DNA of 64,000 bases from Marinicauda pacifica (lineage in GTDB: Bacteria; Pseudomonadota; Alphaproteobacteria; Caulobacterales; Maricaulaceae), in the NCBI RefSeq assembly GCF_004793635.1, contig NZ_SRXV01000001.1, positions 248,001-312,000 of the forward strand, read 5' to 3'. A program made the translations under genes and the position numbers. Each line of letters opens with the position of its first letter. Positions within the stretch are counted from its first letter, which is position 1. Under the pieces are notes generated by a model. The model did not search any database and had not been told where the DNA came from. It worked only from the letters and a program-made list of their open reading frames with translations. This document shows, piece by piece, positions 42,658-50,409 of the stretch.

Positions 42658-42951
42658 ATGATTTCACGCTTTGCAATTCTCGCGGCACTGACCGGATCGC
42701 TCGCGCTGGCGGCTTGCGGTGAGGACGAAACCGCAGCCGAGGAAGAACTCGAGCAGGCGGGTGAAGACCTGCGTGATGCTGCCGAGGAAATCGGCGAGTC
42801 GATCGAGGAAGCCACCGAGGAAGACGGCACCTTCGAACGCGCCGGCGAGGAAGTCGACGAAATGGTCGACAATGCCGAGCAGGCGCTTGAAGACGCCGGC
42901 GACGAGCTTCAGGGCGAAGGCGAACCGGATTCGCCGAGCGAGCCGAACTAG
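42658..42951 (+). CDS. Small very acidic lipoprotein
   Basis: 97 residues with a clear lipobox (MISRFAILAALTGSLALAACG, LAAC). The mature protein is dominated by Glu and Ala in helical repeats (EELEQAGEDLRDAAEEIG, ...DNAEQALEDAGDELQG) with no aromatic core, so probably an extended helix. The AGEDxxxA pattern is shared with the entericidin-like peptide encoded convergently downstream. AGGAG precedes the ATG. Confidence 0.75.
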   Translation: MISRFAILAALTGSLALAACGEDETAAEEELEQAGEDLRDAAEEIGESIEEATEEDGTFERAGEEVDEMVDNAEQALEDAGDELQGEGEPDSPSEPN

Positions 42952-42971
42952 GCCCGGCCTCCGGTACTTAT

Positions 42972-43006
42972 AAAAAAAGCCCCGCCGGATACCGGCGGGG
43001 CTTTTT
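42972..43006. terminator. Bidirectional terminator between two small lipoprotein genes
   Basis: Stem GCCCCGCCGG (42979-42988) / CCGGCGGGGC (42992-43001) with ATA loop, preceded by seven A and followed by TTTTT, so it works on both strands. Confidence 0.9.
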
Positions 43007-43026
43007 CATGGAAGAGACGCCCGGGC

Positions 43027-43155
43027 CTAGTTGCCGGCGTCTTCGATGGCTTCACCGGCTTCCTGGACGTCTTCGCCGGCACCTTCAACGGTGTTGCAGG
43101 CGGTGATACCGGCGAGCATGAAGAGACTGGCAAGCAGGGCTGCGATACGGGGCAT
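43027..43155 (-). CDS. Entericidin A/B-family small lipoprotein
   Basis: 42 residues: MPRIAALLASLFMLAGITAC with a lipobox (GITAC), then NTVEGAGEDVQEAGEAIEDAGN, the typical entericidin tail (NT(V/I)xGxGxDxQxAGxAIxxxA). GGAGG precedes the ATG. Entericidins are outer-membrane lipopeptides, described as an antidote/toxin pair in enterobacteria and widespread with unclear roles elsewhere. Here a single copy converges with a similar acidic lipoprotein. Confidence 0.88.
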   Translation of the reverse strand: MPRIAALLASLFMLAGITACNTVEGAGEDVQEAGEAIEDAGN

Positions 43156-43363
43156 GGTTATCCTCCTGATATAAACCTCGAACGCAGTACGAACGTACGG
43201 CCGGGTGAAGCGTTCCACCGGCCCCGAAAATACTTCCCGCCAGCCTGCTGAATCCACGCTGCGCAATGACCTGCACAAACCGCATATAGCCCGCTTGCCA
43301 CATCAAGAAGTGCTGTGTAGGTTCCGCGCCCTGTTCAGGACCCAAGCGGGCCTGGACGGACAG

Positions 43364-43440
43364 GCGCCGGTAGCTCAGCTGGATAGAGCACCAGACTACG
43401 AATCTGGGGGTCGGGGGTTCGACTCCTCCCCGGCGCGCCA
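43364..43440 (+). tRNA. tRNA-Arg (ACG)
   Basis: 77 nt cloverleaf: acceptor GCGCCGG (43364-43370) pairs with CCGGCGC (43430-43436), then G discriminator and encoded CCA (43438-43440). D-arm TAGCTCAGCTGGATAGAGC and T-arm GGGGTTCGACTCC are regular. The anticodon stem CCAGA/TCTGG holds the loop with ACG at 43398-43400, where A is converted to inosine to read CGN codons. Confidence 0.97.
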
Positions 43441-43539
43441 TATACTTAGCACCGATTTCCGGGTGTCATTCTGAACCGCTTTCCGGCCCTGGTTCTGCGC
43501 TGTTCTACGCGCGCTCATATCCCCTTCCCGGTCTACCCG

Positions 43540-43690
43540 AAACGGCAAGCATCAGACTTGCGAATTGCGTCTGCGCGGCCGTTCCTGCTCCAGCCTGGTG
43601 CTCGAGCTGCTCGGGCATCGCTGGCGGTCACGCATGCTTTGCCATGTCGTCCCAATGTGTTGGTGCAGTCATAACAACATCATTTGCAGG
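43540..43690 (+). pseudogene. Possible decayed HxlR-type regulator fragment
   Basis: An open frame through 43540-43690 reads ...CELRLRGRSCSSLVLELLGHRWRSRML... and ends in a TAG. The piece 'CS..LELLG.RW...ML' resembles the first helix and recognition region of HxlR regulators (CP/S...L.LLG.RW...IL). Nothing recognisable follows, so if real it is a remnant. The rest of 43441-43727 shows no gene. Chance similarity is quite possible. Confidence 0.25.
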
Positions 43691-43710
43691 TAGAATGCAT
43701 ATATTATAAT
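43684..43710 (+). promoter_or_regulatory. Candidate promoter of the gene at 43728
   Basis: A perfect TATAAT (43705-43710) lies 15 nt after TTGCAG (43684-43689), in an AT-rich patch unusual for this GC-rich DNA, just ahead of the ribosome site GGGGAG. Confidence 0.4.
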
Positions 43711-43727
43711 CTCCGCTGGGGAGAAAA

Positions 43728-44429
43728 ATGATGGCCCGGCGCTTCTGCTTTAGGACTTTGGCTGCAGCGATGACGCTGTGCCTGGCGGTCGCCGCATCCG
43801 CGAGCGCACAGACCCGGTCAGTTCAGCCGGTGCAGCAGGCCGCAATCGTCCAGCAACCTGATCGCGCGCCGACACCGGACCGGCCGATCCAGTCGGTTGT
43901 GGTCTGGGATGAAGTTCGAGCGGATGCCCGCGAAGAGGCAGCCCGGCGCCAGCCTGTAAGGGCCGTCGCCGTGGCGCAGCAGACCCAGGCCTTCCCCCGG
44001 CCGCGCAATCTGCGACCGGGTGATCTGGACGGCATGGAAGTGCCGATCCTGGTGCCGACCTATCGCGGATTGGGCTTTTCCAGCGAGCCGAACGTGCTGA
44101 TCTTTCCACGGGGTGATTTCTACACCCTGGTCGCCATGGGCGAGGGTGTCACGATCGAGGTCTTCTGCACCCGCCTGGCTCACAGCGAACCGTTTAATCC
44201 GCAGGCCGCCCGGCGTCTCGTCGGCAGCGGGGCCGAAGGCTACCGTTCCGAACGCACCGAGTACGGGCGGGAGGTCTCGTTCAACCGCTATGGCGTTGCC
44301 TATTCGATCACGGTGGAGTGTGCCGATCCTATGCGTGACCCGCGCTGTACCGCGCCCGGCTACGGCGACCAGCTGATGCAGTCGCTCCAGATCCTGCCGG
44401 GTTCGCGCGGCACACAGGGGGCTCAATGA
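43728..44429 (+). CDS. Secreted protein of unknown function
   Basis: 233 residues with a signal peptide (up to about ASASAQ). A Pro/Gln/Val-rich linker (residues 30-95) precedes a compact C-terminal domain: GDLDGMEVPILVPTYRGLGF, IFPRGDFYTLVAMGEGVTIEVFCTRLAH, and VAYSITVECADPMRDPRCTAPGYGDQLMQSLQIL, with three cysteines. No named family is recognised. The stop overlaps the start of the M23 peptidase gene (ATGA), so the two products are made together. Confidence 0.75.
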   Translation: MMARRFCFRTLAAAMTLCLAVAASASAQTRSVQPVQQAAIVQQPDRAPTPDRPIQSVVVWDEVRADAREEAARRQPVRAVAVAQQTQAFPRPRNLRPGDLDGMEVPILVPTYRGLGFSSEPNVLIFPRGDFYTLVAMGEGVTIEVFCTRLAHSEPFNPQAARRLVGSGAEGYRSERTEYGREVSFNRYGVAYSITVECADPMRDPRCTAPGYGDQLMQSLQILPGSRGTQGAQ

Positions 44430-45313
44430 TGTCGCGTCCTGCTGAATTGGGTCTCGCTGTCGTCGTCGCCGCTGCCGGCATTGCAGCCATGGTCTGGTGG
44501 CCCGCTGGGGAGGGGCTCGATGCCTCGGACCCCGTCGACATGCCGGACGAGGCGTCCGGACCCGAACTGCCGGCCGACGGCGAACCGCAACCTGACGGCG
44601 CGGACGACGTCCCGCCCCAGGCGGACGACGAGGCGGAACCCGGACCGGAGCCGGAAGTCGTCGATGAGAGCGGTGACGCCTTCGCCTTCATGCCGCCGGG
44701 CGAGCTGCTCCCGGACAGCGGCACAGGGCTCACCCAGCAGATCAACTATGCGCCGGCCATGCGGTTTCCGATGGAGCTTGGCCAAGCTTATGCCAACTCG
44801 CAGGTCTACGGCCACGGCGGCTTTCACGGACCGGAGGGCGGGCAATGCGACGGCGAGAATTATGCCTATGCCTGGCGGGATAATTTCTGTGAAACGCGCG
44901 GGCATTCGACCCCGCTCTGCCCGGCGGGGACCGGCCATCAGGGCCAGGACATCCGGCCGGCGAGCTGCGCGGATGCCTCGCATTGGGCCGTGGCCGCGGC
45001 GGACGGAACCATCACCTCTGTGGGAAGCTACTCGGTCCGCTTGATGAGCGATGACGGGCTTCGCTTCACCTATCTCCATCTGGACAGCGACAGCCTGGTG
45101 GTCGAACCCGGTGACGTGGTCAGTCGCGGCGACCGCCTCGGTCTGGTGTCGAACGAGTTTGGCGGCAACGCCACCACGATTCACTTGCACTTTGAGGTCA
45201 AGATAGCGGTCAATACGCCTGCGGGTCTGCAGAATACGCACGTGCCGCCCTATCTCGCCCTCGTGGACAGCTACCAGCGCTTGCTGACCGGCACGGACAG
45301 CAGCCAGGGCTGA
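44426..45313 (+). CDS. Membrane-anchored M23-family metallopeptidase
   Basis: 295 residues. One N-terminal helix (LGLAVVVAAAGIAAMVWW) is followed by an acidic Pro/Asp/Glu-rich linker to about residue 80 and a C-terminal M23 domain: TGHQGQDIRPASC (H-x3-D zinc ligands), FTYLHLDS and TIHLHFEVK (H-x-H). Five cysteines (QCDGE, NFCETRG, LCPAG, SCADA) cluster around the active site and may form disulfides, unlike the M23 gene at 10775. Peptidoglycan hydrolysis is the likely role. Coupled to the upstream secreted protein. Confidence 0.87.
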   Translation: MMSRPAELGLAVVVAAAGIAAMVWWPAGEGLDASDPVDMPDEASGPELPADGEPQPDGADDVPPQADDEAEPGPEPEVVDESGDAFAFMPPGELLPDSGTGLTQQINYAPAMRFPMELGQAYANSQVYGHGGFHGPEGGQCDGENYAYAWRDNFCETRGHSTPLCPAGTGHQGQDIRPASCADASHWAVAAADGTITSVGSYSVRLMSDDGLRFTYLHLDSDSLVVEPGDVVSRGDRLGLVSNEFGGNATTIHLHFEVKIAVNTPAGLQNTHVPPYLALVDSYQRLLTGTDSSQG

Positions 45314-45506
45314 GCAGGTCAACAGGCACGCCCGGCCTGTCCCGTCTGCCGGCAACGCTTCGCGATGGCGGATTGAATCACCGAACGGCCCTCCCTTACA
45401 TCCCCCGTCCCGCCCACCACCACCGACCGCTGATGTCGACAGGTCGGTCGTCTCTGCCGCGAACATATCGTTCCCGCGGCGAATGAGGCGCGCCGGATTC
45501 CGCCCC

Positions 45507-45557
45507 TTGCAAATGAGAATGCCTCGCAATATAGGAGTGCGACTTATTCTCATTTGC
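45507..45557 (+). promoter_or_regulatory. Promoter of the TonB-receptor operon bracketed by Fur-like half-sites
   Basis: A 12-bp perfect inverted repeat, GCAAATGAGAAT (45509-45520) and ATTCTCATTTGC (45546-45557), flanks a promoter-like pair TTGCAA (45507-45512), 17-nt spacer, TATAGG (45530-45535). Each arm resembles the conserved half of a Fur box (AATGAGAAT). The left arm overlaps the -35 and the right arm lies near the expected start point, so repression by Fur or a relative is likely. Remaining parts of 45314-45576 hold no gene. Confidence 0.6.
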
Positions 45558-45576
45558 TTGAATCGAGGGGGCGGAT

Positions 45577-47739
45577 ATGACGATGCGGGCAGGGTTGTTG
45601 GCGGGATGCGCGAGCGCGGTGTTCCTTGCCGGCGCCGCTAAGGCGCAGGAGGCTGCACCGGATGCGGCCCCGGAGCGCGGCGCCTCGATGGACCGCATTG
45701 TCGTGCTCGGCCAGAAGATCGAGAACCGATTCATCGAGGTGGATGAAAGCGTCTCGGTGGTCGGTCCCGAAGTGCTCGAGCGTCAGCCGGTAATCGACGT
45801 TTATGACGTGATCGAGCGGCTCCCCAACGTCGCGTCTTCGGTGGGCCAGCGAGGCTTCGTGATCCGCGGCATCGACCAGCGCGGCGCGGCCGCGTCCGGC
45901 ACGTCCAATCTCGCCCTGACGGTCTACGTCGATGATGCGGCCCTGACGAACCGGCAGACCTTCGCCGGTCCGCTGGACGTTTGGGACCTGGAGCAGATCG
46001 AGGTTTATCGCGGCCCGCAATCGACCAATTTCGGACGCAATACGCTGGCCGGCGCGATCTACGCCAGAACCCGCGATCCCGAGTTCGAATACAGCGCCCG
46101 CGCTCGCGCCTCCATCGCCGAATATGGCACCTCGCAGCTTGCCGTGGCCGGTGGTGGCGGTCTGGTGGAGGACGTGCTGGCCTTTCGTATTTCCGCGTCG
46201 CACCAGGAAAGCGACGGCTTCATCACCAACACCTTCCTGGACGAGCCCGCAGACGCGCGTGAGCTCACCACGGTTCGTGGCAAGCTCCTCTTCCAGCCCG
46301 GCCCGCGCGCGCAAGTGCTGCTGACCAGCAATTATTTCGAGGGCTATCGGGGCGACGATGGCGTGATCGGCTTCACGGACGACGAGGTGTTCGAACGTGA
46401 GGTCGCCTACAACACGCCCCGGCGCGAAGGCTCGGAAGGGTTCATCCATTCCGGACGCGTGACGATCGATATCGCCGACGGGCTCGAGCTGGTCTCGATA
46501 ACCACCGCCAACCAGTCCGACTATGTGCGCACCGAGGATTTCGACGTCACCATCCAGCCGATCGCCGAACTCGACCGCTCGGGTGAGGACGATTCCATGA
46601 GCCAGGAGGTCCGGTTCAACGTCTCACGCGGCGCCCTGAACATGTCGGCCGGGGGCTATTACTATGACGGCCGCGAAACCTATGTGGATGCCTTCATAAC
46701 GCCGGTCAGCATTCTCGATCCGCGCCTGCCCAACAATATTTTCGCCGAGCGGATCAGCGACACCGCGCTCGATCTGGAAAACCGCGCGCTCTTCGTCGAT
46801 GCCGAGTACGCCATCACCGACCGGCTCACGCTGCTGGCGGGGCTGCGCTATGATGAGGAGGAATCCAGCTTTGCCGCGGATGCCGTGACACGGCTGATCT
46901 CCGAGCTTCCGCCGGGTCTGGAATTCCTGCGGCAGTTCGAGGGAGAGGTCTCCAGCAGGGTGGAGGCCAGCTACGATGCCTGGCTGCCCAAGGCCGGCGT
47001 GCAGTATGCCCTGACCCCGGATATCAACGCCTCCTTCGTGGTCAGCCGCGCCTATCGTGCGGGCGGCGGCGAGCTGAACGCCGTGACCGGCGAGACAAAC
47101 GTGTTCGACCCGGAATTCATGACCAATTACGAAGCCGGCCTGAAGGGGCTGGGGGCCGGGGGCGCGCTGCAATGGGCGGCAAGCGTCTACTACGCCGACT
47201 GGACCGATCAGCAGATCAGCCAGCCCGCGGCGCCCAACGTCACCGACATCTTCATCACCGACAATGCCGGCGAGTCCGAAATCTGGGGCGTTGAGCTGCA
47301 GGGCGACTATGCGTTCAGCGATCTCTGGCGCATTCGCTCCGCGCTGGGGTACGCCCATACCGAGTTTGTCGACTACCAGGTCTTCGACAGCACGCTCGGC
47401 GACTTCGTCAATGTGGCGGGCAACCGCTTCATCTACGCGCCGGAATGGACCGGCTCGCTCGCGCTGGAGTATGGCGCGATGACGGGCGCCTACGGCTCTG
47501 TGTCCGCCAATTATACAGGGTCGAGCTACCGCGATGTGGAGAACGACCCGGCCGGGGAGAATGACGCCCGCCTCCTGGTCGATCTCCAGGCCGGCTGGCG
47601 CTGGGACCAGGTCGCGCTGATCGGCTACGTCCGCAACGCGCTGGACGAGGAATACACTTACGACCGCAACACAACGAGCGGATTTGCCCGCCCCGGCGCG
47701 CCGCGCGTTCTCGGAATCCGGCTCGATGTCGACTACTGA
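45577..47739 (+). CDS. TonB-dependent outer-membrane receptor
   Basis: 720 residues with a signal peptide (to about AAKAQ). A plug domain begins with a TonB-box-like segment (MDRIVVLGQK) and runs to about residue 165, including DVIERLPNVASSVGQRGFVIRGIDQ and DLEQIEVYRGPQSTNFGRNTLAGAIYARTRDP, then a 22-strand barrel ending GAPRVLGIRLDVDY with a terminal aromatic residue. Context (Fur-like sites, PepSY protein) points to ferric siderophore uptake; the ligand is not readable. Confidence 0.95.
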   Translation: MTMRAGLLAGCASAVFLAGAAKAQEAAPDAAPERGASMDRIVVLGQKIENRFIEVDESVSVVGPEVLERQPVIDVYDVIERLPNVASSVGQRGFVIRGIDQRGAAASGTSNLALTVYVDDAALTNRQTFAGPLDVWDLEQIEVYRGPQSTNFGRNTLAGAIYARTRDPEFEYSARARASIAEYGTSQLAVAGGGGLVEDVLAFRISASHQESDGFITNTFLDEPADARELTTVRGKLLFQPGPRAQVLLTSNYFEGYRGDDGVIGFTDDEVFEREVAYNTPRREGSEGFIHSGRVTIDIADGLELVSITTANQSDYVRTEDFDVTIQPIAELDRSGEDDSMSQEVRFNVSRGALNMSAGGYYYDGRETYVDAFITPVSILDPRLPNNIFAERISDTALDLENRALFVDAEYAITDRLTLLAGLRYDEEESSFAADAVTRLISELPPGLEFLRQFEGEVSSRVEASYDAWLPKAGVQYALTPDINASFVVSRAYRAGGGELNAVTGETNVFDPEFMTNYEAGLKGLGAGGALQWAASVYYADWTDQQISQPAAPNVTDIFITDNAGESEIWGVELQGDYAFSDLWRIRSALGYAHTEFVDYQVFDSTLGDFVNVAGNRFIYAPEWTGSLALEYGAMTGAYGSVSANYTGSSYRDVENDPAGENDARLLVDLQAGWRWDQVALIGYVRNALDEEYTYDRNTTSGFARPGAPRVLGIRLDVDY

Positions 47740-48286
47740 CGCCATCGCCTTTCTCGCCTGCGTGGCTCTGATGGCTGTGGGCACCATGGCCCTGCGCCGC
47801 GCTCTGCTTCAGCGCAGGGAGGCGGGGCGTCACTGGACGGTGCTCGGGTGGGCAGCGATTCTTACCGGCATCGGTCTCGCCGCCGTCCTGAGTGGCGCTG
47901 AACGCGGCCTCGCGCTGGCTGGCGTCGCCATCTCCCTGGCGGCCATCGCAGCGGTGCTGCTCGGCTTTCAGCGCCGGCCGGAGCGGGTGCGCGAGCGTGA
48001 AGTCTCCGCGGCCGAACCCTCCGAGCGCACCTCGCGCTGGTGGCGCGGCGTCGTCCGGGTGCTGCTGGCCGGTCCGCTTTCGGGCGGCGCGGCGATCGGC
48101 GTGGGTCTGGCTGTCGCCGTGCACGCTCCGCTTGGCGAAGCGGACAGGCTGGTGCTGGGCGGTTCGCTGGTTCCGCTGGGGTGGGCGGCCGGGATGGCCT
48201 GGACGCTCGCCGACGACCGTATCGTGCGCCCCGGCCTGATCCTGATCGCTGTGGGCGCCGCCGGTTTTGCCTTTTCTGCTGTCTGA
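47726..48286 (+). CDS. Membrane protein of the iron-uptake operon
   Basis: 186 residues from the ATG at 47726, which overlaps the receptor stop by 14 nt. About six hydrophobic segments, for example AIAFLACVALMAVGTMALRRALL and WTVLGWAAILTGIGLAAVLS, then a charged loop, then GGAAIGVGLAVAVHAPLG. Members of DUF3325/DUF3649-type proteins occupy this place between TonB receptors and PepSY proteins in other bacteria, but the match is by position and topology rather than motif. Confidence 0.75.
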   Translation: MSTTDAIAFLACVALMAVGTMALRRALLQRREAGRHWTVLGWAAILTGIGLAAVLSGAERGLALAGVAISLAAIAAVLLGFQRRPERVREREVSAAEPSERTSRWWRGVVRVLLAGPLSGGAAIGVGLAVAVHAPLGEADRLVLGGSLVPLGWAAGMAWTLADDRIVRPGLILIAVGAAGFAFSAV

Positions 48287-48295
48287 GGAGACGTC

Positions 48296-49786
48296 ATGTC
48301 GCGCTGGCCCAGGATTTCATCCGGTTTCGTCAAGGCGATGCTCGCCGGCCATTCAGCGCTGGGGCTGGCCTTCGCGGCGCTGCTCTACCTGGTCTGCATT
48401 TCCGGCACGATCGTCGTGTTCAAGTCGGAGATCCGGCAATGGGAACAGCCCGGCGCGCCGCGCGTGGAAGGCGAGGTCTCCGATGCGGCGCTGGCCAATG
48501 CCATGCGCGAGATTGACGTCTACTCGAAGGCCCAAGGCCCGATCCATTCGCTCTCGGTCTGGGCGCCGGAGTTGGGCGGGCCCTGGCTGCGCGCCCGTTT
48601 CTACGCCGATGACGGAGGGTATGAGCAATGGTTCGCCGACCCGGCCACCGGTGAGCTCGTATTGCGTGAACATGCGCCGCTGGCCGGATTCCTGGTTCAT
48701 CTTCACGACGATCTGCACCTGCCCGGCCCCTGGGGGCGCTGGCTAGTCGGTCTGATGGGGGTGGCCATGCTCTCCCTCGTCATCTCTGGACTCCTGTCCC
48801 ACCCGCGTATCTTCCGCGATGCGTTCTCGTTGCGCTGGGGCGGGTCGAAGCGGCTTCAGGAAGCCGATCTGCACAACCGGCTCAGCGTCTGGGCGCTGCC
48901 CTTCCACCTCGTCATCTCCTTTACCGGTGCCTTTCTCGGCCTGTCTTTCCTGATCGTCGCGATCCTGGCCTTTGCCGCCTATGATGGCGACCAGGCCGCG
49001 GCTATCGAAGCGGTCCTCGGTCCGCAAGCCGGCGAGGGGACACCGGCGGCCGACCTGCCGGATATGGAGGCCATCATCGCCGATGCGAGAGCGCGCGGCG
49101 ACGGCCAGGCGGTCCGGTTTGTCTCGCTTGAGCACCCTGGCGAAGAGGGCCAGCTGGTCGGCGTGCAGATCGAGACACCCGACGACCTGGTTGCCGCGGA
49201 GGAATATTTCTACGACGGGACCGGCACCTTCCTTCGCACTCTGGGCAATGCAAAAGGTCCTGCCGGCCAGCAGACGCTGTCGGCTATGGGCCCGCTCCAT
49301 TTCGGCGTGTTCGGCGGAATGCCGGTGAAGATCCTCTACGGTTTCCTCGGCCTCGCCTCGACGGTGGTCGCGGTCGGCGGGGTGACGATCTGGCTCACCC
49401 GGCGTGCCGACAAGGGCCGGCCGGCGCCGCGCTGGGCCCGCGTCTGGACGGCGACCGTCTGGGGGACAGGGCTGGGCTTTGCCGCCGCCGCACTTGGATC
49501 GGTGATGCTGCCGGTTGCACCGGCTCTTGTCTTCGCGGCGGCGCTGGCAGGCGCCTTCGTGCTGGCGATTGCCTTTGACGCGTTCGCCTTGTCCCGGGTG
49601 TTGCGAGGGCTGACCGCTGCGATCCTGGTCGCTGCTGCCGGTGCGAAGCTGGCGGTGCATCCTGTCCTGCCTGCCAGCGCGTGGGGCGTCACGATCGCGC
49701 TTGTGGCCGCGGCCCTCGTGCTCGCGCTGTCGATCCGGCCGGTCAGGCGTCTGGTGTCTTTGCGCTCGTCCGTGCCTGCCGAGTGA
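48296..49786 (+). CDS. PepSY-associated transmembrane protein (PiuB-like)
   Basis: 496 residues with four main helices. The first helix (LGLAFAALLYLVCISGTIVVFKSEIRQWEQP) and LVHLHDDLHLPGPWGRWLVGLMGVAMLSLVISGLLSHPRIFRD are hallmarks, including the His residues believed to bind haem or metal. A PepSY domain lies in the periplasmic loops. Similar proteins are iron-regulated inner-membrane reductases that release iron from siderophores. It is the last gene of the operon started by the receptor. Confidence 0.9.
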   Translation: MSRWPRISSGFVKAMLAGHSALGLAFAALLYLVCISGTIVVFKSEIRQWEQPGAPRVEGEVSDAALANAMREIDVYSKAQGPIHSLSVWAPELGGPWLRARFYADDGGYEQWFADPATGELVLREHAPLAGFLVHLHDDLHLPGPWGRWLVGLMGVAMLSLVISGLLSHPRIFRDAFSLRWGGSKRLQEADLHNRLSVWALPFHLVISFTGAFLGLSFLIVAILAFAAYDGDQAAAIEAVLGPQAGEGTPAADLPDMEAIIADARARGDGQAVRFVSLEHPGEEGQLVGVQIETPDDLVAAEEYFYDGTGTFLRTLGNAKGPAGQQTLSAMGPLHFGVFGGMPVKILYGFLGLASTVVAVGGVTIWLTRRADKGRPAPRWARVWTATVWGTGLGFAAAALGSVMLPVAPALVFAAALAGAFVLAIAFDAFALSRVLRGLTAAILVAAAGAKLAVHPVLPASAWGVTIALVAAALVLALSIRPVRRLVSLRSSVPAE

Positions 49787-49798
49787 CGCGCGCCGCCG

Positions 49799-50179
49799 CT
49801 AGCTGTTGAACCGGGTTTCGACCCACTCGCGGGCAAGTTGCGGATCGTAGAAGAGGCGCGCTTCAAGTCCGGACTTCTCGAGTTCCGAAACCAGGTCGAG
49901 CCACCAGGCATTGCGCTGCGACCGGTCGATGATCGCGAAAACCTTGAGGCTGGAATTCATGGCATGTGCCATGATCTGGTCGATCTGCCAGAGATCTTCG
50001 CCGCGCTTCATGGGTGTTCCGGCGTGGTCGAAATCGAACGCCAGTCCATCCAGCTCTTGCGATTTGGCCAGTTCCAGAAGTTCGATAACCGGCTCAAGCT
50101 GGTCCTTGATCTCGGGCTCCGCGGGAATGCGGGCATAAAGGCAACTGCCGCCGATCCATTTCCAGTAATCAATGTTCAT
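49799..50179 (-). CDS. Small protein of unknown function, STAS/SpoIIAA-like
   Basis: 126 residues, acidic, without signal peptide or membrane segment. MNIDYWKWIGGSCLYARIPAEPEIKDQLEPVIELLELAKSQELDGLAFDF and SLKVFAIIDRSQRNAWWLDLVSELEKSGLEARLFYDPQLAREWV suggest an alternating alpha/beta fold like SpoIIAA-type proteins, whose C-terminal 'F.d...A..Wl' pattern is similar. AGGA precedes the ATG. Cytosolic. The function cannot be stated. Confidence 0.6.
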   Translation of the reverse strand: MNIDYWKWIGGSCLYARIPAEPEIKDQLEPVIELLELAKSQELDGLAFDFDHAGTPMKRGEDLWQIDQIMAHAMNSSLKVFAIIDRSQRNAWWLDLVSELEKSGLEARLFYDPQLAREWVETRFNS

Positions 50180-50372
50180 CGTCGTGTCCTGGCAGTTTCG
50201 CGAAGATCATAAGCGGGCACAACCGCGAGTTCAAATCGAGCGGCCCGGCGCCGTGCGCGTGAAATCTTTCGACGCAGAAACGCGAAATCACCCAACGCGG
50301 TAGCCATCCTGGCCCGGACCCCGGCCCGGATCCCGGAACCGAGCTCCACCCCCGTCTTGCATGATTGCCTCA

Positions 50373-50394
50373 TAGCCAGTATGGTTATGAAAGT
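50373..50394. promoter_or_regulatory. Operator copy A upstream of the flavin oxidoreductase-carotenoid oxygenase unit
   Basis: AGTATGGTTATGAAAGT (50378-50394), with AG three positions earlier, matches the motif found at three other places in this locus (54637-54658, 55738-55759 and 62449-62470). It lies just before the start codon of the gene at 50410 and would overlap its promoter or leader. Confidence 0.55.
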
Positions 50395-50409
50395 GATTGA
50401 GAGAAGGGT

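Noticed and set aside
43364-43440. tRNA-Arg as the attachment site of a genomic island covering 43.4-64 kb
   Set aside because: No integrase, transposase or repeated tRNA end is visible, and gene style downstream does not change sharply. The right boundary is outside the window.
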